A stretch of 64,000 bases of DNA from Marinobacter sp. F4216 (GTDB taxonomy: Bacteria; Pseudomonadota; Gammaproteobacteria; Pseudomonadales; Oleiphilaceae): NCBI RefSeq assembly GCF_019931195.1, contig NZ_JAIOUO010000003.1:620001-684000 (forward strand), in the 5' to 3' direction. A model generated the notes under the pieces. It ran no database searches. It was not told the origin of the DNA and was given only the letters and a program-made list of their open reading frames with translations. Position numbers and translations under genes: made by a program. Below, piece by piece: positions 19,968 to 29,223 of this stretch. Position 1 is the stretch's first letter, and each line of letters begins with the position of its first letter.

Positions 19968-20687
19968 ATGCCAAATGACACGGACGCAAGAAGGGGCAGT
20001 ATGTCGGAGCAGGTCTATGACGGCCTGAAAGCTGATTTCTTCGCTTTTCGGCTGATGCCAGGGGACCGGTTCAGTGAAGGCGAAGTGGCCACCCGACTGC
20101 ATGCCAGCCGAACGCCGGTGCGGGAAGCCCTGTACCGGCTTCAGCGGGAAGGCTACGTTGAGGTGTTGTTCCGGAGTGGCTGGCGGGTCAGGCCATTCGA
20201 CCCGCAGCAACTGGACGAACTGTTCGAACTGAGGCTCACCATCGAACTGGCGGCGCTGGAAAAACTCTGCTCTGGGCCGAAGATGGGCACGCCACTCCGC
20301 GCACTGCTGCGGTTTCATGCCCACACAACGGCTTCCGAACGACCCGGACCTGACGGACGGCCGGACACCTGCTTTCACCGCGCACTGGTCACGTCAGCGG
20401 GTAACCGGGAAATGATCCGTATTCACGGCGAAGTCACGGAGCGGTTGCGCCTGGCACTCACCCTTGGGCTGAGTCAGTGCGGCGACACCAGCGACCGGAC
20501 CACGACTCATTCCGATATTCTCTCTGCCCTGCTCAACAGGGATACCGAGCTTGCCCGAACACGCCTGACCCAACACATCCGCGACGCGCAAAGGCGGGTT
20601 CAGGAGACTTTCAAAACAAACGATTCCAGAAACTCCGCTGAGCCACCGCTTCAGAACGAATCCCGCTGGAGAGCCCGAAAATACTGA
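19968..20687 (+). CDS. GntR/FadR-family transcriptional regulator
   Basis: A 239-residue regulator with an N-terminal winged helix (VYDGLKADFFAFRLMPGDRFSEGEVATRLHASRTPVREALYRLQREGYV) and a C-terminal all-helical FCD-type ligand domain (LFELRLTIELAALEKL onward). GGAG precedes the ATG at 19968; a second ATG at 20001 also has a purine-rich leader. It is divergent from urtA and has its own candidate sigma-54 promoter, so it is probably part of nitrogen control. Its effector is unknown; it is not adjacent to an obvious catabolic operon other than urea uptake. Confidence 0.85.
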   Translation: MPNDTDARRGSMSEQVYDGLKADFFAFRLMPGDRFSEGEVATRLHASRTPVREALYRLQREGYVEVLFRSGWRVRPFDPQQLDELFELRLTIELAALEKLCSGPKMGTPLRALLRFHAHTTASERPGPDGRPDTCFHRALVTSAGNREMIRIHGEVTERLRLALTLGLSQCGDTSDRTTTHSDILSALLNRDTELARTRLTQHIRDAQRRVQETFKTNDSRNSAEPPLQNESRWRARKY

Positions 20688-21136
20688 ACTCCCGTTCATT
20701 TTTGGTACGCAGTATCACCTACAAAACCGTAGGAAATATCGCACAACGCCCCAAGCGTTTTTCCGATGCTGCGCGGGTAATTGCCAGGACTAGAATGGAA
20801 AGCGTCAAGGATGACACGCCAGCAAGGAACGTTGGCTCAAGGATGAGAGTTCCAGGTACTGGAGCCGCCCCATGGACCGGGGTTACAGGGAAGATAGCAA
20901 GGATGAAGTGCTCAGGACGAGCGCACGCCTGAAGGACCAGGCAGGGGTCAGCCACGGGGCGCAGGATCACACGGATGATGATCCTGCCCGTGCACCCTCC
21001 CCACCAAGAGCACTTTCCCGCACCGGCCTTCCGGAACACCAGACTAAAGACGATCTCAACCAGCACTCGAGCACATCGCCCGGTCGTGCGTCCTGACTTC
21101 ACTCTCAACCCTTAATGATGACAGGAACGTCCGATC
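20688..21136. other. Intergenic region, no gene recognised
   Basis: About 450 bases between the GntR and ComEA-like genes. An open minus-strand frame at 20719-21108 exists, but it encodes a cysteine- and arginine-rich sequence without conserved features and is not called. An 8-bp perfect inverted repeat (GCAGGATC ... GATCCTGC, 20961-20987) could be a weak terminator or small structured RNA; it has no T-run. Confidence 0.4.
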
Positions 21137-21415
21137 ATGAAACGCTTACCCATTCTCGCCACTCTGGTTCTGCTACTCAGCCTGCTGACTTCGTTTGCCC
21201 ACGCCAATCCGGCGGCCATCAATATCAACACCGCCGACGTCGCCACCCTGGTGGAACTGAACGGCATCGGCCCCAGCAAGGCGGAAGCCATCGTGGCCTA
21301 TCGTGAAGCCAACGGTCCATTCTCCAGCCCTGAAGAGCTTGCAAAAGTGAAAGGCATTGGCGAGCGGACGCTTGAGAAGAATGCGGATCTGATTACTGTG
21401 GAGTCAGCTGAGTAA
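21137..21415 (+). CDS. ComEA-like helix-hairpin-helix DNA-binding protein
   Basis: A 92-residue exported protein: a signal peptide (ILATLVLLLSLLTSFAHA) followed by a double helix-hairpin-helix domain with ININTADVATLVELNGIGPSKAEAIVAYREANGPF and LAKVKGIGERTLEKN. ComEA-type proteins bind incoming double-stranded DNA in the periplasm during natural transformation, and this compact form is common in gammaproteobacteria. It stands alone here, with no comEC nearby, so the competence role is inferred from the family. Confidence 0.88.
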   Translation: MKRLPILATLVLLLSLLTSFAHANPAAININTADVATLVELNGIGPSKAEAIVAYREANGPFSSPEELAKVKGIGERTLEKNADLITVESAE

Positions 21416-21557
21416 CTGCTTCTCGGGGCAGTGCCACGGGTGCTGCCCCGGTTCCCCTCTGACCTGAAATAACCCCCTAACCGAAAGTCGCCTGGCAACA
21501 CACCGATCCCCACCCTATCATTGATTGAAAACTCTCAGTGACTCAAGCGGTTGTGCC

Positions 21558-22337
21558 ATGGCTGATCCCATCAAGGTTTACCCTTCCAGGCCGGAAAAGG
21601 TCTATTTTTTCGGAACCTGCCTGATCGATATGTTCTATCCGGACGCCGGTATGGCCGGCATCCAGCTTCTGGAGCGCGAAGGTATCGAGGTTATCTTCCC
21701 ACAGGACCAGACCTGTTGTGGGCAGCCCGCGTTCACGTCCGGCTATCACGACGAAGCCCGCAGCGTGGCACGAGCGCAACTGGAGCTTTTTCCCGAAGAC
21801 TGGCCCATTGTCGTGCCGTCCGGCTCCTGTGGCGGCATGATACGCAAACACTACCCTGACCTGTTCAAGGACACCCCGGATGAACTCAAGGCCGCCGAAG
21901 TGGCCGGCCGGGTCTGGGAATTGACCGACTTTCTTCTGAATGTCTGCCATGTCAAGCTGGACGACCTTGGAGAACCCACCACTGTGGCCATGCACACCTC
22001 CTGTTCCGCCCGTCGGGAAATGGGTGTTGCCGAGGTCGGGCCCGCACTGCTTGGGCAACTGAACAACGTCACGCTGGTGGAGCAGGTACGGGCCGAAGAG
22101 TGCTGTGGTTTCGGCGGTACCTTCGCGGTTCGGCACCCGGAGATCTCCGGCGCCATGGTGGAGGAAAAGGTCGAAGCGCTGGTTGATACCGGTGCCCGAG
22201 CCTTTGTCACCACCGACTGCGGCTGCTTGATGAATATCAACGGCTTTGCGGAAAAGAACCGACACCCTATCGCGGGTAAGCACATCCTCAGTTTTCTCTG
22301 GGAGCGCACGAACGAGAACAAAGGAGGCGGGCTATGA
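21558..22337 (+). CDS. lutA: L-lactate oxidation Fe-S protein LutA
   Basis: A 259-residue protein with two CCG (cysteine-rich) domains: DQTCCGQPAFTSGY with GSCGGM, and HTSCSARREMG with AEECCGFGGTFA. These bind iron-sulfur cluster(s) as in LutA/LldE and the heterodisulfide-reductase-like subunits. With LutB and LutC it oxidises L-lactate to pyruvate. The start at 21558 (MADPIKVYPSRP) was chosen by homology; neither it nor the TTG at 21525 has a strong ribosome site. It overlaps lutB by four bases. Confidence 0.92.
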   Translation: MADPIKVYPSRPEKVYFFGTCLIDMFYPDAGMAGIQLLEREGIEVIFPQDQTCCGQPAFTSGYHDEARSVARAQLELFPEDWPIVVPSGSCGGMIRKHYPDLFKDTPDELKAAEVAGRVWELTDFLLNVCHVKLDDLGEPTTVAMHTSCSARREMGVAEVGPALLGQLNNVTLVEQVRAEECCGFGGTFAVRHPEISGAMVEEKVEALVDTGARAFVTTDCGCLMNINGFAEKNRHPIAGKHILSFLWERTNENKGGGL

Positions 22338-23767
22338 GCGAGGCCACCCAGCACCCGCACATCGATGTAAAGGAATTTCACCCCAGAGCCCACGAGGCCT
22401 TGCATAACCCGCAGATTCGCCAGAACTTCCGCAAGGCGATGGATGGCCTGATGTCCAAACGCAAGGCCGCGTTTGAAGGCTGGGATCTGGAAACTCTGAG
22501 AGAACTCGGTGCCAACGTGCGCCTGCGGGCACTGGCCAATTTGCCGGACCTGCTGGAACAGCTGGAGCAGAAGCTGACAGAGAACGGTATTAAGGTGCAC
22601 TGGGCCCTGGATGGCGATGAAGCCTGCCGCATCGTCCGGGATATCTGCGTTGCGCGGGACGCCAAGACTGTCATCAAGGGTAAATCCATGGTGTCCGAGG
22701 AAATGGAACTCAACCATTTTCTGGAACGCGAGGGCATCGAAGCGCTGGAGTCGGATCTGGGTGAGTACATCGTTCAGCTGGCGAACGAAACACCGTCCCA
22801 TATCATCATGCCGGCCATCCACAAGAACACCGGGGAAATCTCCGAACTCATGCATGAGAAGACGGGCACCGATCTGTCTCATGATGTCGAGTACCTGACC
22901 GCGGCGGCCCGTCAGCAGCTGCGCGAGAAATTCATGAATGCCGACGTCGGCGTTTCCGGCGTGAACTTCGCGGTAGCGGAAACCGGCACCCTGTGCCTGG
23001 TGGAGAACGAGGGCAATGGCCGGATGACCACCACGGTGCCGCGCTGCCACATCGCCGTGACCGGCATCGAAAAGGTGGTGCCCAATCTGGAGGACGTCTC
23101 CGCCCTGCTGGCCCTGTTGACCCGCTCCGCGACCGGGCAGCACATTACCACCTACTTCAACATGATTTCCGGGCCCCGAAAGGCCGATGAGCTCGATGGC
23201 CCGGAAGAGGTGCACCTGGTGCTGGTGGATAACGGTCGCTCCTCTATCTATCAGGACGACGAACTGCTCGATACCCTGCGCTGCATCCGCTGCGGGGCCT
23301 GCATGAATCATTGTCCGGTCTACACCCGGGTCGGCGGGCATACTTATGGCACCACCTACCCTGGCCCCATCGGCAAGATTCTGATGCCACACCTGATCGG
23401 CCTTGATGAAGGCCGGCATCTACCCAGCGCCTCCAGCCTGTGCGGAGCATGCGGTGAAGTCTGCCCGGTGAAAATTCCAATCCCGGATTTGCTGGTGCGC
23501 CTGCGGCGGGAATCCGTCGATGGCGACAAACTGCACCCGGCCAAGGTACGAGGGCACGGATCCAAACGGACACCGCTGGAAGCCGCAATCTGGAAGTGCT
23601 GGAGCTGGATGCACAGCCGCCCGGGCCTCTACCGTACGGGCACCCGTCTGGCCTCCCGTTTCCGGAAACTGCAACCGGGACGCGCCGGTGCCTGGACCGA
23701 TTTCCGCACGGCCCCCAAACTGGCGGGCAAAACCCTCCATGAACAACTCAGGGAGCGCGGCAAGTGA
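22334..23767 (+). CDS. lutB: L-lactate oxidation Fe-S protein LutB
   Basis: A 477-residue LutB/LldF protein. It has an N-terminal LUD domain (VIKGKSMVSEEMELNHFLE, GVNFAVAETGTLCLVENEGNGRM) and two 4Fe-4S motifs, CIRCGACMNHCPVY and CGACGEVCPVKIPI. The C-terminal DUF3390-like tail is present. It is the electron-carrying subunit of the LutABC complex and sits between lutA and lutC with four-base overlaps on both sides, indicating tight stoichiometric coupling. Confidence 0.95.
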   Translation: MSEATQHPHIDVKEFHPRAHEALHNPQIRQNFRKAMDGLMSKRKAAFEGWDLETLRELGANVRLRALANLPDLLEQLEQKLTENGIKVHWALDGDEACRIVRDICVARDAKTVIKGKSMVSEEMELNHFLEREGIEALESDLGEYIVQLANETPSHIIMPAIHKNTGEISELMHEKTGTDLSHDVEYLTAAARQQLREKFMNADVGVSGVNFAVAETGTLCLVENEGNGRMTTTVPRCHIAVTGIEKVVPNLEDVSALLALLTRSATGQHITTYFNMISGPRKADELDGPEEVHLVLVDNGRSSIYQDDELLDTLRCIRCGACMNHCPVYTRVGGHTYGTTYPGPIGKILMPHLIGLDEGRHLPSASSLCGACGEVCPVKIPIPDLLVRLRRESVDGDKLHPAKVRGHGSKRTPLEAAIWKCWSWMHSRPGLYRTGTRLASRFRKLQPGRAGAWTDFRTAPKLAGKTLHEQLRERGK

Positions 23768-24420
23768 GTTCACGAGAGACGATCCTGCAACGCCTGAGAA
23801 ACCGAACCGGCGGCGAATTGGTGGCCCCCGTCAGCGACTTTTCCGTTCTGGAGAGGCCGAACTGGAGCACCGAGGAGCGCATCGAACGCTTCGAAAGAAC
23901 CATCGAATCGGTGCATGGTGAGGTGCACCGATGCACACGGGAAAACTGGATTGACCGGGTGGCAGAAATCCTGTCAGCACGAAAGGCCCGCAACCTGCTC
24001 ATTTCCAGCCAGCACCAGATCGGCCGGGAGTTGCGCGCCGTGGCAGAACGGGACGACCTGCCCAACCTGCTGATCTATGACGAACCCATTGATAGCTGGC
24101 AGCCTGCGCTGTTCAACGACGTGGACGCCGGCATCACCTCCACCCGCGGTGGCATTGCCGAGACCGGTTCGCTGATTCTGTGGCCCACGCCGGATGAACC
24201 TCGCCTGATGAGTCTGGTGCCGCCCATTCACATTGCCGTGCTGGAGGCCAGCAAACTCTATACAACCCTGTACGAAGCCATGCATGCCCAAAACTGGAAA
24301 ACGGGCATGCCAACCAACGCTCTGCTAATATCCGGCCCTTCGAAAACGGCGGACATCGAGCAGACGCTCGCTTACGGTGTTCATGGCCCCAAAGAGCTGA
24401 TTGTGTTGGTTATTGAATGA
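23764..24420 (+). CDS. lutC: L-lactate utilisation protein LutC
   Basis: A 218-residue LUD-domain (DUF162) protein with DVDAGITSTRGGIAETGSLILWPTPDEPRLMSLVPPIHI and the C-terminal ALLISGPSKTADIEQTLAYGVHGPKELIVLVI. GTG start overlapping the lutB stop (GTGA). It is the third subunit of lactate oxidation. No lactate permease or LutR regulator is adjacent. Confidence 0.93.
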   Translation: MSSRETILQRLRNRTGGELVAPVSDFSVLERPNWSTEERIERFERTIESVHGEVHRCTRENWIDRVAEILSARKARNLLISSQHQIGRELRAVAERDDLPNLLIYDEPIDSWQPALFNDVDAGITSTRGGIAETGSLILWPTPDEPRLMSLVPPIHIAVLEASKLYTTLYEAMHAQNWKTGMPTNALLISGPSKTADIEQTLAYGVHGPKELIVLVIE

Positions 24421-25367
24421 TTCAAGGCGCCCTGCTGATTGCCCTGGCAGCCCTGCTCTGGGCAACCACTGGCATCGTCGCAAAATTCCTGTTCACCGGC
24501 ACCGAGCTGCAGCCCATCACGTTGGGTTTTCTCCGGCTGGTGGTGGCTCTGCCATTTTTCTGGCTGCTGATGCAGCGGGAGCGAAAACGCCTGGCTGCCA
24601 CATCCGGCGCATCCCACAGCCCGACTCTAAAGACCCTTTTGCCCTTGGCTGCGCTCGGGCTGTTCCAAGCGTTCTACCAGAGCAGCTACCTGCTGGCTGT
24701 TGATCTTACGGGTGCCGGAATAGCCACGCTTATCGCCCTGTGCCTGCCGCCCGTGCTGGTTGCCATACTGGCGGCCCCATTGCTGGGCGAGAAACCAGGC
24801 TTACTCACCATCCTTTCTCTGATGGCTGCGATTGCCGGCACAGCCATGCTGGTGCTCAGCGATATGGAAACCACTGGCTCCCTGCGCCTGGCCGGTATTC
24901 TGATGGCTCTGTTGGCGGCCGCGGTCTATACCGGCTTTACCCTGACCAGTCGCTACAGTGCCGCTGGTACACCCGCCTTTACCACGGCATTCTTCTGCTT
25001 TGCGACCGCATCACTCATTCTGTTGCCGGTGGTCGCCGGTACCGGCGGGTTTGACGGCCTCAACACCCTGGGCCTGCATCATTGGCTGATGGTGGTCTAC
25101 ATCGGCATCGTTCCGACCTGCATCGGCTACGTCAGTTTCTTTTCCGGCATGAGAACCACCCCGGCCACTCTGTCCAGCATCATTGTCACGCTGGAACCAC
25201 TGTTCGTGGCGCTCATGGCTTGGGTATTCCTGAGTGAAGTGCTGGGGCCGACCGGGCTGGCCGGCGCCCTGATTCTGACGGTGGCGGTAATTGTTGCCTC
25301 ACGCTATGGCAACAGTCCCGGCACCCGCAGCAATGCCGATGCCGGAAACAAAGCCAGGGAGGCTTAG
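24417..25367 (+). CDS. EamA/DMT-family transporter
   Basis: A 316-residue ten-helix membrane protein made of two EamA repeats, the first starting [21 protein letters not shown] and the second near [19 protein letters not shown]. The APLLGEKP and [24 protein letters not shown] helix ends are typical of drug/metabolite exporters. The ATG overlaps the lutC stop, so it is cotranscribed with lutABC; export or import of an organic acid is possible, but only by context. Its 3' end overlaps the convergent gloA by four bases. Confidence 0.88.
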   Translation: MIQGALLIALAALLWATTGIVAKFLFTGTELQPITLGFLRLVVALPFFWLLMQRERKRLAATSGASHSPTLKTLLPLAALGLFQAFYQSSYLLAVDLTGAGIATLIALCLPPVLVAILAAPLLGEKPGLLTILSLMAAIAGTAMLVLSDMETTGSLRLAGILMALLAAAVYTGFTLTSRYSAAGTPAFTTAFFCFATASLILLPVVAGTGGFDGLNTLGLHHWLMVVYIGIVPTCIGYVSFFSGMRTTPATLSSIIVTLEPLFVALMAWVFLSEVLGPTGLAGALILTVAVIVASRYGNSPGTRSNADAGNKAREA

Positions 25368-25912
25368 CTATCCTTACTCTGCTTCTGCATCATGTTCGGC
25401 TGGAGGATTTCGATCCAGTAGCCGTCTGGGTCCCTGATAAACGCCAGCCCCCTCATCTTTCCATCATCGGGTTTCTTCACAAACTCAACGCCGAGTTCTT
25501 CAAAGCGCTCGCACGCAGCATACACATCCGGCACGGCGATACCGATATGGCCGAAGCCCTGCGGCTCGTCGTTGCCATTATGGTAGCTGAAGTCATTATC
25601 TTCTTCCGTACCCCAGTTGTGTGTCAGTTCGAGCATAGCTTCACGGCCGAAGGTGTAGGTGGTGCGGTAATCGTCGTCCGTCGGCACCTGCGCGGCCTGG
25701 CGGTCATCCAGATAAGCCAGGAAGTAGAGGGAGAACTTCATCTCGGGGAAGTCGAGCTTGCGAACCAGACGCATGCCCAGAACCCGAGTGTAGAAATCCA
25801 TGGAGCGCTCGGGATCCTTGATGCGCATCATGGTCTGGTTGAAAACGAAACCTTCCGTCTCGGGAACCGGTGCTTCATGCAACCCCGGGGCTTGCTCAAA
25901 ATGCTTGGGCAT
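25364..25912 (-). CDS. gloA: Lactoylglutathione lyase (glyoxalase I)
   Basis: A 182-residue glyoxalase I of the longer, eukaryote/pseudomonad-like type. It converts the methylglyoxal-glutathione hemithioacetal to S-lactoylglutathione. The metal ligands appear as Gln in [11 protein letters not shown], Glu in [10 protein letters not shown], His in GFGHIGIAV and Glu in YWIEILQP. The ATG at 25912 ([14 protein letters not shown]) has AGGGA eight bases upstream; the upstream in-frame extension runs into the alkB terminator and is rejected. Confidence 0.95.
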   Translation of the reverse strand: MPKHFEQAPGLHEAPVPETEGFVFNQTMMRIKDPERSMDFYTRVLGMRLVRKLDFPEMKFSLYFLAYLDDRQAAQVPTDDDYRTTYTFGREAMLELTHNWGTEEDNDFSYHNGNDEPQGFGHIGIAVPDVYAACERFEELGVEFVKKPDDGKMRGLAFIRDPDGYWIEILQPNMMQKQSKDS

Positions 25913-25978
25913 GACGTTGTCCCTTTCAAATGAACTTGAGCCTTGTACCTGTGTGCATGACCGGGCAATTTCAAGGGC

Positions 25979-26017
25979 AAAAAAAGACCCCACGGCCAGA
26001 GACGCACCGGTGGGGTC
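25979..26017 (-). terminator. Rho-independent terminator of alkB
   Basis: Read on the minus strand, an 8-bp stem GACCCCAC / GTGGGGTC is followed by a run of seven T residues. It lies 70 bases past the alkB stop and upstream of gloA. Confidence 0.8.
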
Positions 26018-26086
26018 GGAGAGCCGGCTGTTACCCCGGCGGCTTCAGAGACGCTCTTCTGAAGTCTGGAACGATGGTTTCGGCAA

Positions 26087-27226
26087 TCAGGAAGCCAGTT
26101 GATGCTCCTCGCCGCGATAATAGGCTTCCACCCTTGGATTCATGATGCGCTTCCACAGCGGTGGGATCATTGCTACCACAATCATCGCGGCGTAGCCGGC
26201 GGGTAGCTGGGGCGCAATGTCGTGGTGGCGGAGCACCTGGTACCGACGCTTGGCAAAGGCGTGATGATCACTGTGGCGCTGCAGATGGAACAGGAACACA
26301 TTGGTCAGGAAGTAATTGCTGTTCCAACTGTGCTCCGGCGTGGTGCGCTCGTAGCGGCCATTGTCCAGCATACGACGGTGCAGGCCGTAGTGTTCGAGGT
26401 AATTCACGATCTCCAGCAGGGTAAAGGCGACAAAACTCTGCCCCAGGAAAAAGGCCGCACCCAGCCAGCCAAAGGCGACAGTGAACGCCACACACCCCAT
26501 CAGGCTGATGCCATACAACCAGATGAGTTCGTTGCGCCAGGACAGGGCCTTGTGACCCTTGCGCTTCAGACGTTCAGCCTCCAGCTTCCAGGCATTGATG
26601 AAGTTGCGCACATAGGCTTGCGGCAGGAAGCTGTACAGGGACTGGTTATAGCGTGACGACGAGGCGTCTTCAGGAGTAGACACATGAACATGGTGGCCAC
26701 GCACGTGTTCCACCTTGAAACCGCCGTAGCAGACCAGCGACAACATAAAGCCGCCAATACGGCTTTCAAGCTTGCTGTCCTTGTGGATCAGCTCGTGAGC
26801 CACATTTATACCCAGCCCGCCAACAATACCCACAGACAGCACCCAGCCAATGCCACCCGCCACGCTGAACGTGCCGGAGGCAAGCTCCAGCATGCTCCAG
26901 ACCAGCAGCACCACGAAAGCGGCAACCCAGCCCAGGGTGACAACCCGGTAGAACAACGCCTTGTTCATGGCCGGGACATCGACGTCTTCATCCGGATTCA
27001 GGGAATCCTTGCCAAGAATCATATCCAGCACAGGGATGATGCCAAACACCACCACTGGCACGCCCCAGGAAAACAGGTTCACCAGATCCGTTGCCTGACC
27101 GGCGGCCAACAACAGGGGGGGCAGCACCAGAGGAACCATGGCAATCAGGTAACTGAACTTCTTCAATGTCAGCAGCACCTTCCGGCGAGCAGCTTCCGGA
27201 CTGACGGCTAGTTGTCGGGTACTCAT
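26087..27226 (-). CDS. alkB: Alkane 1-monooxygenase AlkB
   Basis: A 379-residue integral-membrane di-iron hydroxylase that oxidises n-alkanes to 1-alkanols using rubredoxin electrons. The histidine boxes are HELIHK, HVRGHHVHVSTPEDASSSR and LQRHSDHHAFAKRRYQ, plus the AlkB signature NYLEHYGLHRR. Several N-terminal helices precede them. AGGAG lies about seven bases before the ATG at 27226 (MSTRQLAVSP). No rubredoxin gene is adjacent. A FadR-type dyad lies 58 bases upstream and a GntR gene is divergent. Confidence 0.95.
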   Translation of the reverse strand: MSTRQLAVSPEAARRKVLLTLKKFSYLIAMVPLVLPPLLLAAGQATDLVNLFSWGVPVVVFGIIPVLDMILGKDSLNPDEDVDVPAMNKALFYRVVTLGWVAAFVVLLVWSMLELASGTFSVAGGIGWVLSVGIVGGLGINVAHELIHKDSKLESRIGGFMLSLVCYGGFKVEHVRGHHVHVSTPEDASSSRYNQSLYSFLPQAYVRNFINAWKLEAERLKRKGHKALSWRNELIWLYGISLMGCVAFTVAFGWLGAAFFLGQSFVAFTLLEIVNYLEHYGLHRRMLDNGRYERTTPEHSWNSNYFLTNVFLFHLQRHSDHHAFAKRRYQVLRHHDIAPQLPAGYAAMIVVAMIPPLWKRIMNPRVEAYYRGEEHQLAS

Positions 27227-27283
27227 TTCGCTCTCTCCTTGGCAGTCAAACGGCGGCACAGTTGCCGCTTCTGGTTTTTGAAT

Positions 27284-27298
27284 TATTGTCCTACAATA
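27284..27298. promoter_or_regulatory. FadR-subfamily GntR operator between alkB and its divergent regulator
   Basis: TATTGTCCTACAATA is a perfect dyad (6-bp arms, CCT spacer) and contains TTGTCCTACAA, which fits the GntR/FadR consensus TNGT-N3-ACNA exactly. It is 58 bases upstream of the alkB ATG and 177 upstream of the GntR ATG. Confidence 0.6.
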
Positions 27299-27474
27299 CA
27301 TCAGTCGTCAACATGGCCGGGAGAATTTTTTTGCGTTCTTGAGAACCCTCTTGGAATCAACGCGTTGCAGATTGCCTTTGTAGAGGCTGTGATACACTCA
27401 TGCGCATATCAACAGAGCCCTACCCGCCTGCGTGGCAGAGCGGAGTGTGGTTTTCACCTGGTCAGAGAACAGCG

Positions 27475-28131
27475 ATGGATTTTCAGGTACCCAACACACT
27501 GGCCGAGCAGATAGCCAATTACCTTGCCGAACGAATCATGACCGGCCAGATTCCTCCCGGTAAACGCATTCAGGAGGTGACCCTGGCTGCCGAGCTCAAT
27601 GTCAGCAGAGCCTCCGTCAAAGAGGCGTTGTACACGCTGGAGCGCTGGCACCTGGTGGATATCACGCCGCGAAAAGGCGCCGCAGCCACACAACTGGATG
27701 CCGAACATGCCTCCGAGTTGTACGACGTGTATATGCACCTTCTGATGATGCTGGCTGCCCGGCTGTGCGAACGCTGGCAGGAGTCGGATAAGGTCCTTCT
27801 GTTGAAGGCGGTGGAAACCGTTCTGGCAAAAATCCGCCAACCCGACATCCCGACAACGGCCGTCGTCGAAGCCAGCTTCGGTGTCATGGAGGCCTGCTGC
27901 CAGGTGGTCAACAACCCCTATCTCACCGAAGCGCTCTCGAACTTCAAGCCAGCGGTCAGCCGCACCTATTTCCTGGGCGCCGACCGCTACCGTCAGGATC
28001 TGGAAAAAACCGGCAAATTCTTCGACCAGTTACCCCAGGCCATCCTGGCGCGGGACAGCGCCCGGGCACAGGAACTGATTCGGGAGTTTGCGGAACACCA
28101 GAAAGTACTGATCCGACACGCGCTGGCCTGA
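27475..28131 (+). CDS. GntR-family regulator divergent from alkB
   Basis: A 218-residue regulator with an N-terminal winged helix (LAEQIANYLAERIMTGQIPPGKRIQEVTLAAELNVSRASVKEALYTLERWHLV) and a helical FadR/FCD-like effector domain. The ATG at 27475 gives MDFQVPNTLAEQ; an upstream start at 27400 adds no conserved sequence. Head-to-head arrangement with alkB and the shared operator at 27284-27298 suggest it represses alkB in response to an alkane-derived acid or acyl-CoA. This is inference; the same arrangement is seen in other marine alkane degraders. Confidence 0.85.
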   Translation: MDFQVPNTLAEQIANYLAERIMTGQIPPGKRIQEVTLAAELNVSRASVKEALYTLERWHLVDITPRKGAAATQLDAEHASELYDVYMHLLMMLAARLCERWQESDKVLLLKAVETVLAKIRQPDIPTTAVVEASFGVMEACCQVVNNPYLTEALSNFKPAVSRTYFLGADRYRQDLEKTGKFFDQLPQAILARDSARAQELIREFAEHQKVLIRHALA

Positions 28132-28274
28132 TAAGAGGCATCGTGAGGGCCAACTCCACCCGGCAGAGGTCGTACCACTCTATCCAGGCGTCCGACCGGT
28201 TTCGCCTTACCGCCCTGATCGGTTTAGACTGAAAACACGTACACAAAACGCGACTTCACGATCGGAGAAAAGCG

Positions 28275-29222
28275 GTGAGCCAGATCCCTGTTGGTATCAG
28301 CACCTGCCTGCTGGGCAAAGAGGTTCGACACGATGGCGGGCACAAACACTCCCGCTACTGTACCCAGGTATTGTCCAAACACTTTGAATTCCGTTCCATC
28401 TGCCCGGAGCTGGAAGCGGGTCTGGGCGTGCCTCGCCCCGCCATTCACCTGCGGGAATACGACGATGGTCTGCGGCTGATTGAAAGCAAGGGCACGGCGG
28501 ACCACACCGAGGCCATGAACACGTTTATCGAACGCATCATGCCGAGCCTGTCCGACCTGCGCGGCTACATCCTGATGGCGAAATCTCCCAGCTGTGGCAT
28601 GGAGCGCATCAAGGTTCACAACGAGGAAGGCCGGGTCACCCGACGGGATGGTCGGGGACTGTTCGCCGAAGCGTTGATGAAGGCCTACCCGTTGATGCCG
28701 GTGGAAGAAGAAGGGCGGCTGCACGATGACATGCTGCGTGAAAACTTCATCGAGCGGGTGTTTGCCTACGATGACTGGATGCAAAACGTGGCGGGCGACA
28801 ACCTGACCCCCAAGGCGCTGATCGAATTCCACACCCGGCACAAGTTTCAGTTGCTGGCTCACTCAGAGAAAATTTACCGGCAACTGGGCCCCCTTCTCTC
28901 GGATCTCAAGTCCTCCCCCCTGGAAGACACCGCCGACCAGTACCTGCAATTGTTCATGGAAGCGATGAGTCAGAAAGTCAGCCGGGGTTCCCACACCAAC
29001 GCCATGCAACACCTCATGGGTTACTTGCGAGATTCGTTGGGTGATGAAGAACGCAAAGTCCTGATTGAACAGATGGAAGCCTACCGTCGGGGCGAGGTGC
29101 CTCTGGTGGTTCCCATGACGCTCCTCAGGATGGCACAGCGGCGGGAGCCCGTAGATTACCTGAACGTACAGCAGTACCTGACGCCCTACCCGGATGAGCT
29201 GGGGCTTCGTAACAAGGTCTGA
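28275..29222 (+). CDS. DUF523 and DUF1722 domain protein
   Basis: A 315-residue fusion. The N-terminal DUF523 domain has GISTCLLGKEVRHDGGHKHS, CPELEAGLGVPR and AKSPSCGM. The C-terminal DUF1722 (YbgA-like) domain has FHTRHKFQLLAHSEKIYRQLGPLL and FMEAMSQKVSRGSHTNAMQHLMGYL. The fused form is often found near DNA photolyase or MerR genes, but not here. Its conserved cysteines suggest metal or cluster binding; the function is not established. GTG start at 28275 with GGAG seven bases upstream. Confidence 0.88.
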   Translation: MSQIPVGISTCLLGKEVRHDGGHKHSRYCTQVLSKHFEFRSICPELEAGLGVPRPAIHLREYDDGLRLIESKGTADHTEAMNTFIERIMPSLSDLRGYILMAKSPSCGMERIKVHNEEGRVTRRDGRGLFAEALMKAYPLMPVEEEGRLHDDMLRENFIERVFAYDDWMQNVAGDNLTPKALIEFHTRHKFQLLAHSEKIYRQLGPLLSDLKSSPLEDTADQYLQLFMEAMSQKVSRGSHTNAMQHLMGYLRDSLGDEERKVLIEQMEAYRRGEVPLVVPMTLLRMAQRREPVDYLNVQQYLTPYPDELGLRNKV

Positions 29223-29223
29223 A

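Noticed and set aside
20719..21108. 129-codon minus-strand frame between the GntR and comEA-like genes
   Set aside because: Composition is irregular (many Cys, Arg, Gly), no family is recognised and there is no ribosome site; kept as intergenic.
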